From Bacillus sp. CHD6a (GTDB lineage: Bacteria > Bacillota > Bacilli > Bacillales > Bacillaceae_I), in NCBI RefSeq assembly GCF_001293645.1, contig NZ_LBMD01000028.1:1-57684 (forward strand): a stretch of DNA of 57,684 bases, read 5' to 3'. Below are positions 9,181-19,279 of the stretch, piece by piece (the first letter of the stretch is position 1; each line of letters begins with the position of its first letter). The notes beneath the pieces were generated by a model. That model did no database searches and was not told the origin of the DNA. It saw only the letters and a list, made by a program, of their open reading frames with translations. A program made the translations under genes and the position numbers.

Positions 9181-9237
9181 ATTATAATCATCATTCGACA
9201 AATTTCAACTAGTTTTTTCGACAAATTTTTCGACAAA
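9181..9237 (-). promoter_or_regulatory. three further Spo0A boxes around a possible upstream abrB promoter
   Basis: TTCGACAAA (TTTGTCGAA on the minus strand) occurs perfectly at 9194-9202, 9217-9225 and 9229-9237. On the same strand TTGAAA (9203-9208) and TATAAT (9181-9186) are 16 nt apart with the first box inside the spacer. Spo0A binding is inferred from the exact match. The target could be abrB or, less likely, metS. Confidence 0.65.
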
Positions 9238-9253
9238 TGTGGAAGTGGTAGGA

Positions 9254-9271
9254 AACACATCGTAATGTGTT
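9254..9271. promoter_or_regulatory. 18-bp perfect dyad upstream of metS
   Basis: AACACAT-CGTA-ATGTGTT, a perfect 7-bp inverted repeat about 45 bp upstream of the metS -35 and next to the Spo0A-box cluster. It could be an operator; the protein is unknown. Confidence 0.4.
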
Positions 9272-9311
9272 GTGGAAATGAAAGGGGATAGAAAAAGTTT
9301 TTGCTCAATCC

Positions 9312-9341
9312 TTAACAATACTGGCGTAAACCATGTATAAT
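9312..9341 (+). promoter_or_regulatory. SigA promoter of metS
   Basis: TTAACA (9312-9317) and TATAAT (9336-9341) with an 18-nt spacer. The predicted start near 9348 gives a leader of about 115 nt. Confidence 0.7.
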
Positions 9342-9384
9342 AGTTATAAAAAATAGGTTATGATGTTGATATATATAGGAAGTC

Positions 9385-9432
9385 GAAAACGCTCATCGCT
9401 CTCGTCCATTGGGCGGGAGTTTTCTACTTTTA
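9385..9432 (+). terminator. terminator-like hairpin in the metS leader
   Basis: CTCTCGTCC (9399-9407), loop ATT, GGGCGGGAG (9411-9419) with two G-U pairs, then TTTTCTACTTTT; GAAAAC (9385-9390) can extend the base with GTTTTC. It lies between the promoter and the start codon. It could be an attenuator or the end of a short transcript. No T-box or S-box elements are visible around it. Confidence 0.55.
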
Positions 9433-9456
9433 TATGTTTCGATTATAGGGAGGTAA

Positions 9457-11451
<1,995 letters not shown>

Positions 11452-11479
11452 TTAGTATTTGGATAAAATAATTTCAGGA

Positions 11480-11527
11480 TGAAAGAGGTGTTTCACGTGT
11501 AACAACGGGCTGCACCTCTTTATTTCT
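11480..11527 (+). terminator. terminator after metS
   Basis: AAAGAGGTG ... CACCTCTTT stem with a 22-nt loop, followed by ATTTCTTTCTTT. Confidence 0.75.
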
Positions 11528-11610
11528 TTCTTTGAATACTATTTGTTTATATTATTTTGATAAAAGGATTTAATTCTCATTTCAACCAATATGTTACGGG
11601 AGTGTTTTTG

Positions 11611-12378
11611 ATGTTATTTGATACACATGTGCATTTAAATGCAGATCAATATGAGGAAGATTTACAAGAAGTAATTGATCGTGCCCAAGCTGAAAATGTA
11701 ACGAATATGGTGGTGGTGGGGTTTGACAGAAAAACCATCATCAGGGCGATGGAGCTTGTGGAGAAATATGATTTTCTTTATGCAGCTGTAGGTTGGCATC
11801 CAGTCGATGCGATAGATATGACAGAAGAGGACCTAGCATGGATAGAAGAACTCGCATCCCATGAAAAAGTAGTAGCAATCGGAGAGATGGGTCTTGATTA
11901 TCATTGGGATAAATCGCCCAAAGATGTACAAAAAGAAGTGTTTCGCAAACAAATTCAATTGGCGAAAAAAGTGAAATTACCTATCGTCATTCATAATCGG
12001 GATGCAACAGCAGATGTAGTGCAAATTTTAAAAGAAGAGGATGCCAAAGAAGTGGGAGGAATCATGCATTGCTTTACAGGTAGTTTGGAAGTAGCGAAAG
12101 AATGTATGGAAATGAATTTCTATATTTCATTTGGCGGACCTGTCACATTTAAAAATGCAAAAAAACCAAAAGAAGTGGTAAAAGAAATTCCGATGGAAAA
12201 ACTTTTGATTGAAACAGACTGCCCATATCTGACACCACATCCGTACAGAGGAAAAAGAAATGAGCCTGGTTATGTAAGACTGGTTGCAGAACAGATTGCA
12301 GAGTTAAAAGAATTAACGATAGAGGAAGTAGCAGAAAAAACAACAGCAAATGCTAAGAAATTATTCGGCATAAAATGA
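11611..12378 (+). CDS. dayD: TatD family metal-dependent DNase (YabD)
   Basis: 255 residues, the same length as the B. subtilis protein. TIM-barrel amidohydrolase-type fold with metal ligands visible in FDTHVHLN (4-11), GEMGLDYH (near 91), IVIHNRDA (about 128), MHCFTG and TDCPYLTPHP (about 204). TatD proteins have 3'-5' exonuclease or deoxyribonuclease activity. The frame is open upstream to a TTG at 11557, but ATG 11611 follows GGGAGTG and begins with the conserved MLFDTHVH. The metS-dayD-yabE-rnmV-ksgA order is conserved. Confidence 0.93.
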   Translation: MLFDTHVHLNADQYEEDLQEVIDRAQAENVTNMVVVGFDRKTIIRAMELVEKYDFLYAAVGWHPVDAIDMTEEDLAWIEELASHEKVVAIGEMGLDYHWDKSPKDVQKEVFRKQIQLAKKVKLPIVIHNRDATADVVQILKEEDAKEVGGIMHCFTGSLEVAKECMEMNFYISFGGPVTFKNAKKPKEVVKEIPMEKLLIETDCPYLTPHPYRGKRNEPGYVRLVAEQIAELKELTIEEVAEKTTANAKKLFGIK

Positions 12379-12543
12379 CAAAAAATCTTGTCAAAAATGG
12401 CGGATACTTGTCCAATTCGGGAAAAAACATATAAGTTCTACCTCTCTACTTCTCCTCATAGGATAAACGTGTCGATAGTTTTCACTTCCTTTTTGTGAGA
12501 ATTTTCTGCATAATAGACATTACGGTCGAGCCAATGGAAAGGG

Positions 12544-12572
12544 TTGACAAGTTACATAACTGTCTATATAAT
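12544..12572 (+). promoter_or_regulatory. consensus SigA promoter of yabE
   Basis: TTGACA (12544-12549) and TATAAT (12567-12572) with a 17-nt spacer, a perfect consensus. It lies inside the frame upstream of yabE, so the start codon must be downstream of about 12579. Confidence 0.88.
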
Positions 12573-12602
12573 CCATTCGAGGAGAAGGAGGCGTTTTTTT
12601 AC

Positions 12603-13811
12603 ATGTTAAATAGCATGAAAAAACTGTTTTCTGGTAAGTTGAGCAGGACGAAACTGGCCATTACTTTAACTAGTTTCATAGTCTTCTCAACCATACTTGG
12701 CTTTGGTGTCTTTCATGGCACAAAGGCTGCTGTAACAGTGAATGTGGACGGTGAGGAAGTCACGGTTCGCACGCACGCAAAAACTGTAGCGGATATTCTA
12801 AAAGAGTTGGACATAGAGGTCCAGCCACAGGACCGGTTGGAGCCATCTAAGGATACCGTTGTCAGCGATTCCATGCAGATTGTCTGGGATCCTGCGAAAG
12901 AAGTGAAACTTGTCATTGATGATAAGGAACACACTATTTATACGACAGCAGAGACAGTACAAGATTTCTTAACAGAGAGAGATATAGATATAAAAGAGCA
13001 CGATAAAGTAAGTCAACAGTTAAATACCCCACTTAAAGACAATCTAGTCATTGCCATCGAAAAGGCATTTGAAGTTGCGTTGAATGTCGGGGGGGAAAAA
13101 CAACAAGTATGGTCTACTTCGACTACGGTCGCTGACTTTTTAGAACAGCACGATATCACAGTAAATGATCTTGACCGAGTGGAGCCTAGTCTAGAAGAAT
13201 TGGTAGCAAAAGATACTGTAGTTAATATTACTAGAGTTGAAAAAGTCACCGATGTAGTGGAAGAGCCTATTGAGTTTGGTGTTGTAACACAAAATGATAG
13301 TTCCCTTGATAAGGGGAAAGAACAAGTGGTCCAGCAAGGGGAAAATGGGACCGTTGCCAATCATTATGAAGTCATATTAGAGAATGGCAAAGAAGTTTCC
13401 CGTGAATTGGTGAAAACAGAAACGGTGAAAGAATCCTTAGACCGCATCGTTGCTGTTGGAACGAAAGCCCCACCACAACCTAAACCGCAACAGGTTGTGT
13501 CACGTAGTACAGAGTCAAGCTCTAAAGAGTTTTATGTTTCTTCTACGGCGTATACAGCATTCTGTAATGGATGCAGTGGAGTGACGAGTACGGGCATTAA
13601 CTTGCGTTCAAATCCAGGAGCAAAAGTAATTGCAGTAGATCCAAGTGTCATTCCTTTAGGGACAAAAGTGTATGTGGAAGGCTATGGTTATGCTGTTGCT
13701 GGAGATACCGGCGGTGCCATTAAAGGCCACAAAATTGATGTGTTCTTCTCTGATAAAGATGCTGCTTATCGTTGGGGAAGGAAAAAAGTGAAAATCAAGA
13801 TTCTTGATTAA
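12603..13811 (+). CDS. yabE: YabE, G5- and 3D-domain cell-wall protein
   Basis: About 402 residues. A signal-anchor segment (about 20-42, LAITLTSFIVFSTILGFGVF) is followed by three DUF348 repeats, each with a VNVDGEE/VIDDKEH-like strand and an AETVQDFLTER-like helix (about 47-210), a G5 domain (about 215-290), a linker, and a C-terminal 3D (RlpA-like) domain with AVDPSVIPLGTKVYVEG and the catalytic-type GGAIKGHKIDVFF. It resembles resuscitation-promoting/Sps proteins acting on peptidoglycan. ATG 12603 lies after the promoter and after AAGGAGG. Confidence 0.9.
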   Translation: MLNSMKKLFSGKLSRTKLAITLTSFIVFSTILGFGVFHGTKAAVTVNVDGEEVTVRTHAKTVADILKELDIEVQPQDRLEPSKDTVVSDSMQIVWDPAKEVKLVIDDKEHTIYTTAETVQDFLTERDIDIKEHDKVSQQLNTPLKDNLVIAIEKAFEVALNVGGEKQQVWSTSTTVADFLEQHDITVNDLDRVEPSLEELVAKDTVVNITRVEKVTDVVEEPIEFGVVTQNDSSLDKGKEQVVQQGENGTVANHYEVILENGKEVSRELVKTETVKESLDRIVAVGTKAPPQPKPQQVVSRSTESSSKEFYVSSTAYTAFCNGCSGVTSTGINLRSNPGAKVIAVDPSVIPLGTKVYVEGYGYAVAGDTGGAIKGHKIDVFFSDKDAAYRWGRKKVKIKILD

Positions 13812-13831
13812 TGAATGGTGATATTAGTTCT

Positions 13832-13866
13832 AGCAGGGGTTTTTTCTAGCCTCTGCTTTTTTCTGT
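13832..13866 (+). terminator. terminator after yabE
   Basis: GCAGGGG and CCTCTGC stem (one wobble pair, loop TTTTTTCTAG), followed by TTTTTTCTG. Confidence 0.85.
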
Positions 13867-14106
13867 TCGGCTCTTTTCTACATGTTATATTTTAGCTACT
13901 ACGTGTAATTCCTAAAGTTTGTCAGCAGTAAAAAGTACAAATGCCGACTTTTTACAAGTAATTAATATTAAACTTTAAGAAAAGAGCCTTTCTGTTAAAA
14001 TAAATATTAGTCATGAAAGACAAAATAAAGTAGAATACATACTATTGTTTGTTTTTGCTTTTCATATCATTAGACGTTTATCATAGAAGAAAAGTTTCAC
14101 TCTTTT
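13867..14106. other. gap upstream of rnmV
   Basis: AT-rich, no ORF with a ribosome-binding site and no repeat of the families found elsewhere. CATACTA at 14038-14044 with TGAAAG 18 nt upstream (14014-14019) faintly resembles a SigG/SigF-type promoter, but the -35 match is weak and I would not rely on it. Confidence 0.3.
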
Positions 14107-14116
14107 GGAGGAAAAA

Positions 14117-14671
14117 ATGAAAATAAAAGAAATTATTGTGGTGGAAGGAAAAGATGATACGGTAGCCATTAAACGGGCTGTTGATGCTGATACGATTGAA
14201 ACAGGCGGATCGGCCATAAATGAGGAGATACTAAACCGTATTAAGCATGCTCAGGAGACAAGAGGCGTCATTGTATTCACAGACCCTGACTATCCTGGAG
14301 AAAAGATACGCCATACCATCAGAGAGGCTGTTCCTGGCTGTAAACACGCTTTTTTGCCTAAAGATAAAGCGCGCGGCAAAAACGGCAAAGGGATAGGAGT
14401 AGAGCATGCCACAGTGAGTGATATTCAACAAGCGCTGAACGGGTTGCACCAAGAGTATGAACAGGAAACCGAAGAGATTCCTTTTGAAGCGCTTGTCTAT
14501 TATGGGCTTGTTGCGGGTCCTACAGCCAAAAATAGAAGAGAACGGCTTGGCTTGGAACTAAACATTGGCTATACGAACGGCAAGCAGTTGCAAAAGCGCC
14601 TGCAAATGTTCCATATCTCTTTAGATAGATTAAAACAAGCAGTAATGAAAATGGACCAGGAGGAGCAATAA
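14117..14671 (+). CDS. rnmV: ribonuclease M5
   Basis: 184-residue TOPRIM-fold nuclease that matures 5S rRNA precursors in low-GC Gram-positives. TOPRIM motifs are VVEGKDDTVAI (near residue 8) and the DxD-type VFTDPDYPGEKIR (near 52); the C-terminal RNA-recognition part contains AGPTAKNRRERLG. ATG 14117 (MKIKEIIVVEG) follows GGAGG at 14107-14111. The stop abuts the ksgA start (TAAATG), the standard rnmV-ksgA coupling. Confidence 0.95.
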   Translation: MKIKEIIVVEGKDDTVAIKRAVDADTIETGGSAINEEILNRIKHAQETRGVIVFTDPDYPGEKIRHTIREAVPGCKHAFLPKDKARGKNGKGIGVEHATVSDIQQALNGLHQEYEQETEEIPFEALVYYGLVAGPTAKNRRERLGLELNIGYTNGKQLQKRLQMFHISLDRLKQAVMKMDQEEQ

Positions 14672-15580
<909 letters not shown>

Positions 15581-15660
15581 ATCAAGTTTATTTCGGTTCC
15601 AGGTGATTCCCTAGCGCATGTGGGGTCTCACCTGTCCCTGCCACTCTAATCAACTCACAG
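15581..15660 (-). repeat. degenerate, internally deleted copy of the 130-bp repeat
   Basis: On the plus strand it reads TTTCGGTTCCAGG, then TGTGGGGTCTCACCTGTCCC and CTCTAATCAACTCACAG, that is, the ends and centre of the family in reverse orientation with parts missing. It opens the composite element that runs to 15945. Confidence 0.65.
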
Positions 15661-15675
15661 TATTCACTAGTCAAA

Positions 15676-15790
15676 AATGGATAAATCGGTTTTACAAAGG
15701 ATAAATCACTTTTATAATGGATAAATCGGTTTTACGATGGATATAAGCGTCTTTACAATGGATAAAACCATTTTAGGATGGATAAACGAT
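15676..15790. repeat. six-unit array with a 20-nt period (ATGGATAAATC type)
   Basis: GGATA begins at 15679, 15699, 15719, 15739, 15760 and 15780, giving steps of 20, 20, 20, 21 and 20. The consensus unit is about ATGGATAAATCGGTTTTACA. The tail ATGGATAAACGA-ATTCACCC recurs at the end of the second array at 36053. Confidence 0.85.
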
Positions 15791-15894
15791 AATTCACCCG
15801 CTATTCTAGTGTCAAAGCCAACCAATATGAAGGGGTTTGTGCCAAATTAAGAAGAAAGTTACTACAAAACACTTTTAAGTAAAACCACAAACAC

Positions 15895-15944
15895 AAAAAA
15901 GCTGCCACAGCATCATGTATTTCCTAAAGATGTGGCAGCTTTTA
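15895..15944. terminator. bidirectional terminator hairpin of the first composite element
   Basis: AAAAAGCTGCCACA and TGTGGCAGCTTTT pair around a 20-nt loop. The same stem sequence occurs at 36268-36316, where it ends the tRNA operon. Between 15791 and 15894 I see only a linker that is also partly shared with that copy. Confidence 0.85.
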
Positions 15945-16009
15945 GTATGCCCTGAAATGGAACACGGGCCAATGCGCTCGTAACCTTTATTACACCAAGG
16001 AAAGTGCTC

Positions 16010-16037
16010 ACACACATAAAGTCCCGTGCATACTCTA
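16010..16037 (+). promoter_or_regulatory. SigK-type promoter of yabG
   Basis: ACAC at 16010-16013 and CATACTCTA at 16029-16037 match the SigK pattern (-35 AC, 16-17 nt, -10 CATANNNTA). YabG of B. subtilis is made in the mother cell under SigK. Confidence 0.65.
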
Positions 16038-16086
16038 GGTTAGATACACCGTTGGGGTAAATGCCTTCTCCAAGTTGGAGGGAAAA

Positions 16087-16989
16087 ATGATGCTGAAAAT
16101 TGGAGACATCGTTGCACGAAAATCCTATAATTATGACCTGTTATTTCGTGTGATGGATATACATGAAAATGAATTAAAACAGCGTGTTGTTTTATTATAT
16201 GGGGAAGATGTCAGGCTGATGGCAGACGCCCTCTACGAGGATCTGAAAGTAGTAGATGGTAAAGAACAGATGACCAGAAAGCAACGAGCAGAATCCAAAG
16301 TCAACAGATCGTTCCAGCTACTGCAACAGGATTACCAGCTCATTCGGGAGAAGAATGAATACGAGGCAACAGGTGGCTATAGTACCGAGCAAAACTTTTT
16401 TCAAGTGCCGGGTAAAGTGTTGCATTTGGATGGAGATCCTTTGTATTTAAAAAAATGCCTGGAGCTTTATGAGAGAATTGGTGTACCAGTACATGGCGTA
16501 CATGCAAATGAGAAAGAAATGCCTTTGAAAATAACGGAGTTGATGGAAAGGTATCGACCGGATATTTTGGTTATCACCGGCCATGATGCATACTCCAAAA
16601 GCAAAGGGAAAGTGTCTGACCTTAAAGCATATCGCCACTCATGGCATTTTGTGCAAACAGTAAAAGAAGCCCGCCGGATTCAACCAAACCTTGATCAGTT
16701 AGTCATTTTTGCAGGAGCGTGCCAGTCCCACTTTGAATCATTAATACAGGCAGGAGCAAATTTTGCAAGCTCTCCTTCTCGTGTAAATATTCATGCTCTT
16801 GATCCAGTTTATATTGTGGGTAGAATTTGTTTTACTCCATTTATGGAACGGGTAAATGTTTGGGATTTACTGCGGAATACATTAACAGGTGATAAGGGCC
16901 TGGGTGGTATTGAGACAAGAGGGGTGTTACGAACTGGAATGCCTTTTAGGCCTTACAAAGATAACGATGAGGAAGATGAAGACTCTTAA
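16087..16989 (+). CDS. yabG: YabG, sporulation-specific protease
   Basis: About 300 residues; a cysteine-type protease that trims coat proteins such as SpoIVA and SafA before their cross-linking by Tgl. Visible features are the N-terminal small beta domain (KIGDIVARKSYNYDLLFRVMDI), the ITGHDAY segment with a conserved His (near 168) and FAGACQSHFESLIQAGANFASSPSR with the conserved Cys (near 212). ATG 16087 or 16090 follows GGAGGG; the TTG at 16075 is less likely. A SigK-like promoter precedes it. Confidence 0.93.
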   Translation: MMLKIGDIVARKSYNYDLLFRVMDIHENELKQRVVLLYGEDVRLMADALYEDLKVVDGKEQMTRKQRAESKVNRSFQLLQQDYQLIREKNEYEATGGYSTEQNFFQVPGKVLHLDGDPLYLKKCLELYERIGVPVHGVHANEKEMPLKITELMERYRPDILVITGHDAYSKSKGKVSDLKAYRHSWHFVQTVKEARRIQPNLDQLVIFAGACQSHFESLIQAGANFASSPSRVNIHALDPVYIVGRICFTPFMERVNVWDLLRNTLTGDKGLGGIETRGVLRTGMPFRPYKDNDEEDEDS

Positions 16990-17013
16990 CGGTGGAAGTT
17001 AAGGGTTTTTTGT
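16982..17013 (+). terminator. terminator after yabG
   Basis: CTCTTAAC-GGTGGAA-GTTAAGGG followed by TTTTTTG; the stop codon lies in the stem. Confidence 0.8.
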
Positions 17014-17154
17014 CGTATTTTCACATGTCAATCTTTATTCTAAAACCTTTTCTTGGCAAGGCTTAAAAGGTTATTTTACATTTTATACATATTAATTCTA
17101 CTATATGAGCATAGTAAATGTAGACATATGAAGATAATTGTAGACAGAAATATA

Positions 17155-17184
17155 TTGACAGGTTGCTTTTGGGGTTGTTATAAT
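17155..17184 (+). promoter_or_regulatory. strong SigA promoter of veg
   Basis: TTGACA (17155-17160), 18-nt spacer, TATAAT (17179-17184) with an extended -10 (TGTTATAAT). veg is known in B. subtilis for one of the strongest vegetative promoters. A weaker TATAGT lies about 45 nt further down. Confidence 0.85.
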
Positions 17185-17252
17185 TTTAAGTTTTATTTGA
17201 TTTTTTATTAAAATTATGTTACACTAACTATAGTATAGTGAGGTGGAGTAAA

Positions 17253-17516
17253 ATGGGAAAAACGTTAGTAGATATCAAAAGGACGTTAGATTCTAATTTA
17301 GGTAAAAAGTTAACTCTTCGTGCTAACGGTGGTCGTAGAAAGACAATTGAGCGCATAGGGATATTAGCAGAAACTTATCCATCAGTATTTGTAATAGAAC
17401 TAGATCAAGACGAAAATGCTTTTGAACGTGTATCCTACAGCTATGCAGATGTCCTCACAGAGACGGTACAACTTACATTTTTTGAAGAAGGAAATATGGC
17501 TATAAGTGGGCAGTAG
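17253..17516 (+). CDS. veg: Veg protein
   Basis: 87 residues (86 in B. subtilis), DUF1021 family. The core ([45 protein letters not shown] written here in parts) is almost identical to B. subtilis Veg, which stimulates biofilm matrix genes by countering SinR and affects spore outgrowth. ATG 17253 follows GAGGTGG; the GTG at 17238 lies before that site. It is probably monocistronic, with a strong promoter upstream and a terminator hairpin over its stop codon. Confidence 0.95.
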   Translation: MGKTLVDIKRTLDSNLGKKLTLRANGGRRKTIERIGILAETYPSVFVIELDQDENAFERVSYSYADVLTETVQLTFFEEGNMAISGQ

Positions 17517-17540
17517 ACAAATTTGTTTGCTGCTTTTTAT
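17510..17540 (+). terminator. terminator overlapping the veg stop
   Basis: GCAGTAGACA-AATT-TGTTTGCTGC (10-bp stem with two wobble pairs) followed by TTTTTATTTT. Confidence 0.8.
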
Positions 17541-17560
17541 TTTGCCTAAAAAACACCTAA

Positions 17561-17910
17561 GCTGTTGATTGGAGCAAAAGGCGGAGACTGCAGCGGGGGA
17601 TTAACGGTTGGTTGAGGGAAGCCATTGAAAAACTGATAACGTAAAGTTTTTTATGATTCCTAACTGGTGATTGGAGCAAAAGGCGAAGACTCCTGAGGGA
17701 GATAGCGCTAGGTGGAGACCCCGCAGGCGTAGCCGAAGGAGGCTCACGTCAGCCCCTAGGAAAGCGAAGCCTTTTGCGGAAATCAACAGCGGTGTTTAGA
17801 AAAATTTTAAAATTAAGGTCTTTTTCAGTGGCTTCCAACGTAGTGAGGAAGCTCAAGCGCCGTCCCGTGGAAAGCGAAGCCATTGCAAAAATCAACAGCG
17901 ACGTTTAGAG
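17561..17910 (+). repeat. compound repeat: three units of the 130-bp family with linkers
   Basis: First unit GCTGTTGATTGGAGCAAAAG (17571) to GAAGCCATTG; linker CTGATAACGTAAAGTTTTTT; full unit from about 17670 (GATTGGAGCAAAAGGCGAAG) to AAATCAACAGC (17790); linker GTCTTTTTCAGTGGCTTCC; right half to AAATCAACAGC (17900). The order and linkers match the copy at 8215. It fills most of the veg-sspF gap. Confidence 0.88.
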
Positions 17911-18014
17911 CAATCTTCCTCCCCAAAAATACATATATAACCGCTTATAAAAACACAACACCCCTCCAATACTAATATTGTCGCGTTCAACGATCAACGA
18001 GGAGGGCTTTTATC

Positions 18015-18194
18015 ATGAGCAGAAGACGAAGCATTATGTCTCATCAGCTTAAAGAAGAACTGGCAAAAGAACTTGGTTTCTATGATGTCGTCCAACACGA
18101 AGGCTGGGGCGGGATAAAAGCTATGGATGCCGGCAACATGGTAAAACGTGCCATAGAATTGGCAGAGCGACAACTTGTTCAACAACAAAAATAG
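18015..18194 (+). CDS. sspF: small acid-soluble spore protein SspF
   Basis: 59 residues: [20 protein letters not shown] then [20 protein letters not shown] and a helical tail. This is the divergent alpha/beta-type SASP encoded between veg and ispE in Bacillus. Forespore proteins of this class bind DNA. ATG 18015 follows AGGAGGG. Upstream, CAATACTAA with TTATAA about 17 nt before it loosely resembles a SigG promoter, which would fit the family, but the match is weak. Confidence 0.92.
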   Translation: MSRRRSIMSHQLKEELAKELGFYDVVQHEGWGGIKAMDAGNMVKRAIELAERQLVQQQK

Positions 18195-18199
18195 ATTAA

Positions 18200-18234
18200 A
18201 GAAAAACCGGAGTGTAAGTCACTTCGGTTTTTTA
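18200..18234 (+). terminator. terminator after sspF
   Basis: AAAAACCGGAGTG-TAAGT-CACTTCGGTTTTTT, a long stem with one wobble pair. Confidence 0.88.
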
Positions 18235-18352
18235 GCAACAAAAAAGCAGCCCTTTTTTGAAAACATAATAATTCCCATTCATGGAGATATTTCTGTCAAG
18301 GAATATGGTACAATACATAGATAATTGGAGACGAATGAAGAAGGTGAAGAAA

Positions 18353-19222
18353 GTGAGACTGTTAGAAAAAGCACCAGCGAAAATAAACTTGTCGCTAGAT
18401 GTGCTACATAAGCGTCCAGATGGATTCCATGAAGTGAAAATGATTATGACCACGATTGATCTAGCTGACCGTATTGAACTGTCAGAGCGAAAAGATGGTC
18501 AAATCACCATTCTATCTCATAATCGGTATGTTCCGGACGACAATCGAAATTTAGCCTACCAAGCAGCTGCCCTGTTAAAAGAACGGTTTAACGTGAAGAA
18601 AGGGGTTTCCATCGGTATAACAAAGGTGATTCCTGTTGCTGCAGGATTAGCTGGCGGAAGCAGTGATGCAGCTGCAACGTTACGAGGTTTGAACAGGCTT
18701 TGGAACCTTGGGTTAACCTTGGATGAGCTTGCTGAGATTGGCGCGGAAATAGGTTCTGATGTATCGTTCTGTGTCTATGGCGGAACTGCTCTTGCAACTG
18801 GTAGAGGGGAGATTGTTCAACATATCCCAGCACCACCTCATAGTTGGATTGTGCTTGCGAAGCCCACGATCGGTGTATCTACTGCCGAAGTGTACAATAA
18901 CCTTGACCTTAGTAAGGTAGAGCATCCCGATGTTGAAGGTATGCTTGATGCCATTCATGAAAATGATTATGAAAAGATGATTGGGCTTGTTGGCAACGTG
19001 TTGGAAAGTGTTACCTTAAAGCTCTATCCGGAAGTGGCACATATCAAGGACCAGATGAAGAAATTCGGAGCGGATGCCGTATTAATGAGCGGGAGTGGAC
19101 CGACAGTCTTCGGTATCGTTCAATATGATTCAAGAATGCATCGAATTTGCAATGGCTTGAGAGGGTTCTGTGATCAAGTGTTTGCCGTCAGAATCCTTGG
19201 CGAGCGGAACAGTCTTGATTAA
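18353..19222 (+). CDS. ispE: 4-diphosphocytidyl-2-C-methyl-D-erythritol kinase
   Basis: 289 residues, the B. subtilis length. GHMP-family kinase of the MEP isoprenoid pathway, phosphorylating the 2-hydroxyl of CDP-ME. Motifs: KINLSLDV (near 10), the glycine-rich ATP loop [15 protein letters not shown] (near 94) and [10 protein letters not shown] (near 246). GTG 18353 ([13 protein letters not shown]) follows AAGGTG and fits homologues; ATG 18335 would add six residues. An extended -10 (TGGTACAAT, 18306-18314) lies just upstream, which rules out the in-frame ATG at 18281. Confidence 0.95.
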   Translation: MRLLEKAPAKINLSLDVLHKRPDGFHEVKMIMTTIDLADRIELSERKDGQITILSHNRYVPDDNRNLAYQAAALLKERFNVKKGVSIGITKVIPVAAGLAGGSSDAAATLRGLNRLWNLGLTLDELAEIGAEIGSDVSFCVYGGTALATGRGEIVQHIPAPPHSWIVLAKPTIGVSTAEVYNNLDLSKVEHPDVEGMLDAIHENDYEKMIGLVGNVLESVTLKLYPEVAHIKDQMKKFGADAVLMSGSGPTVFGIVQYDSRMHRICNGLRGFCDQVFAVRILGERNSLD

Positions 19223-19279
19223 ATCCGGATATTAATGTTATATTTACATTAGAATATTCGGATTTTAGGAGGAAGTAGC

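Noticed and set aside
12495-12602. Upstream extension of YabE
   Set aside because: A perfect SigA promoter lies inside it, so it precedes the transcript; the peptide has no similarity to YabE.
15676-15790. The 20-nt arrays as CRISPR arrays
   Set aside because: The repeated part is about 11 nt, the variable part about 9 nt and AT-rich, units are degenerate and there are no cas genes.
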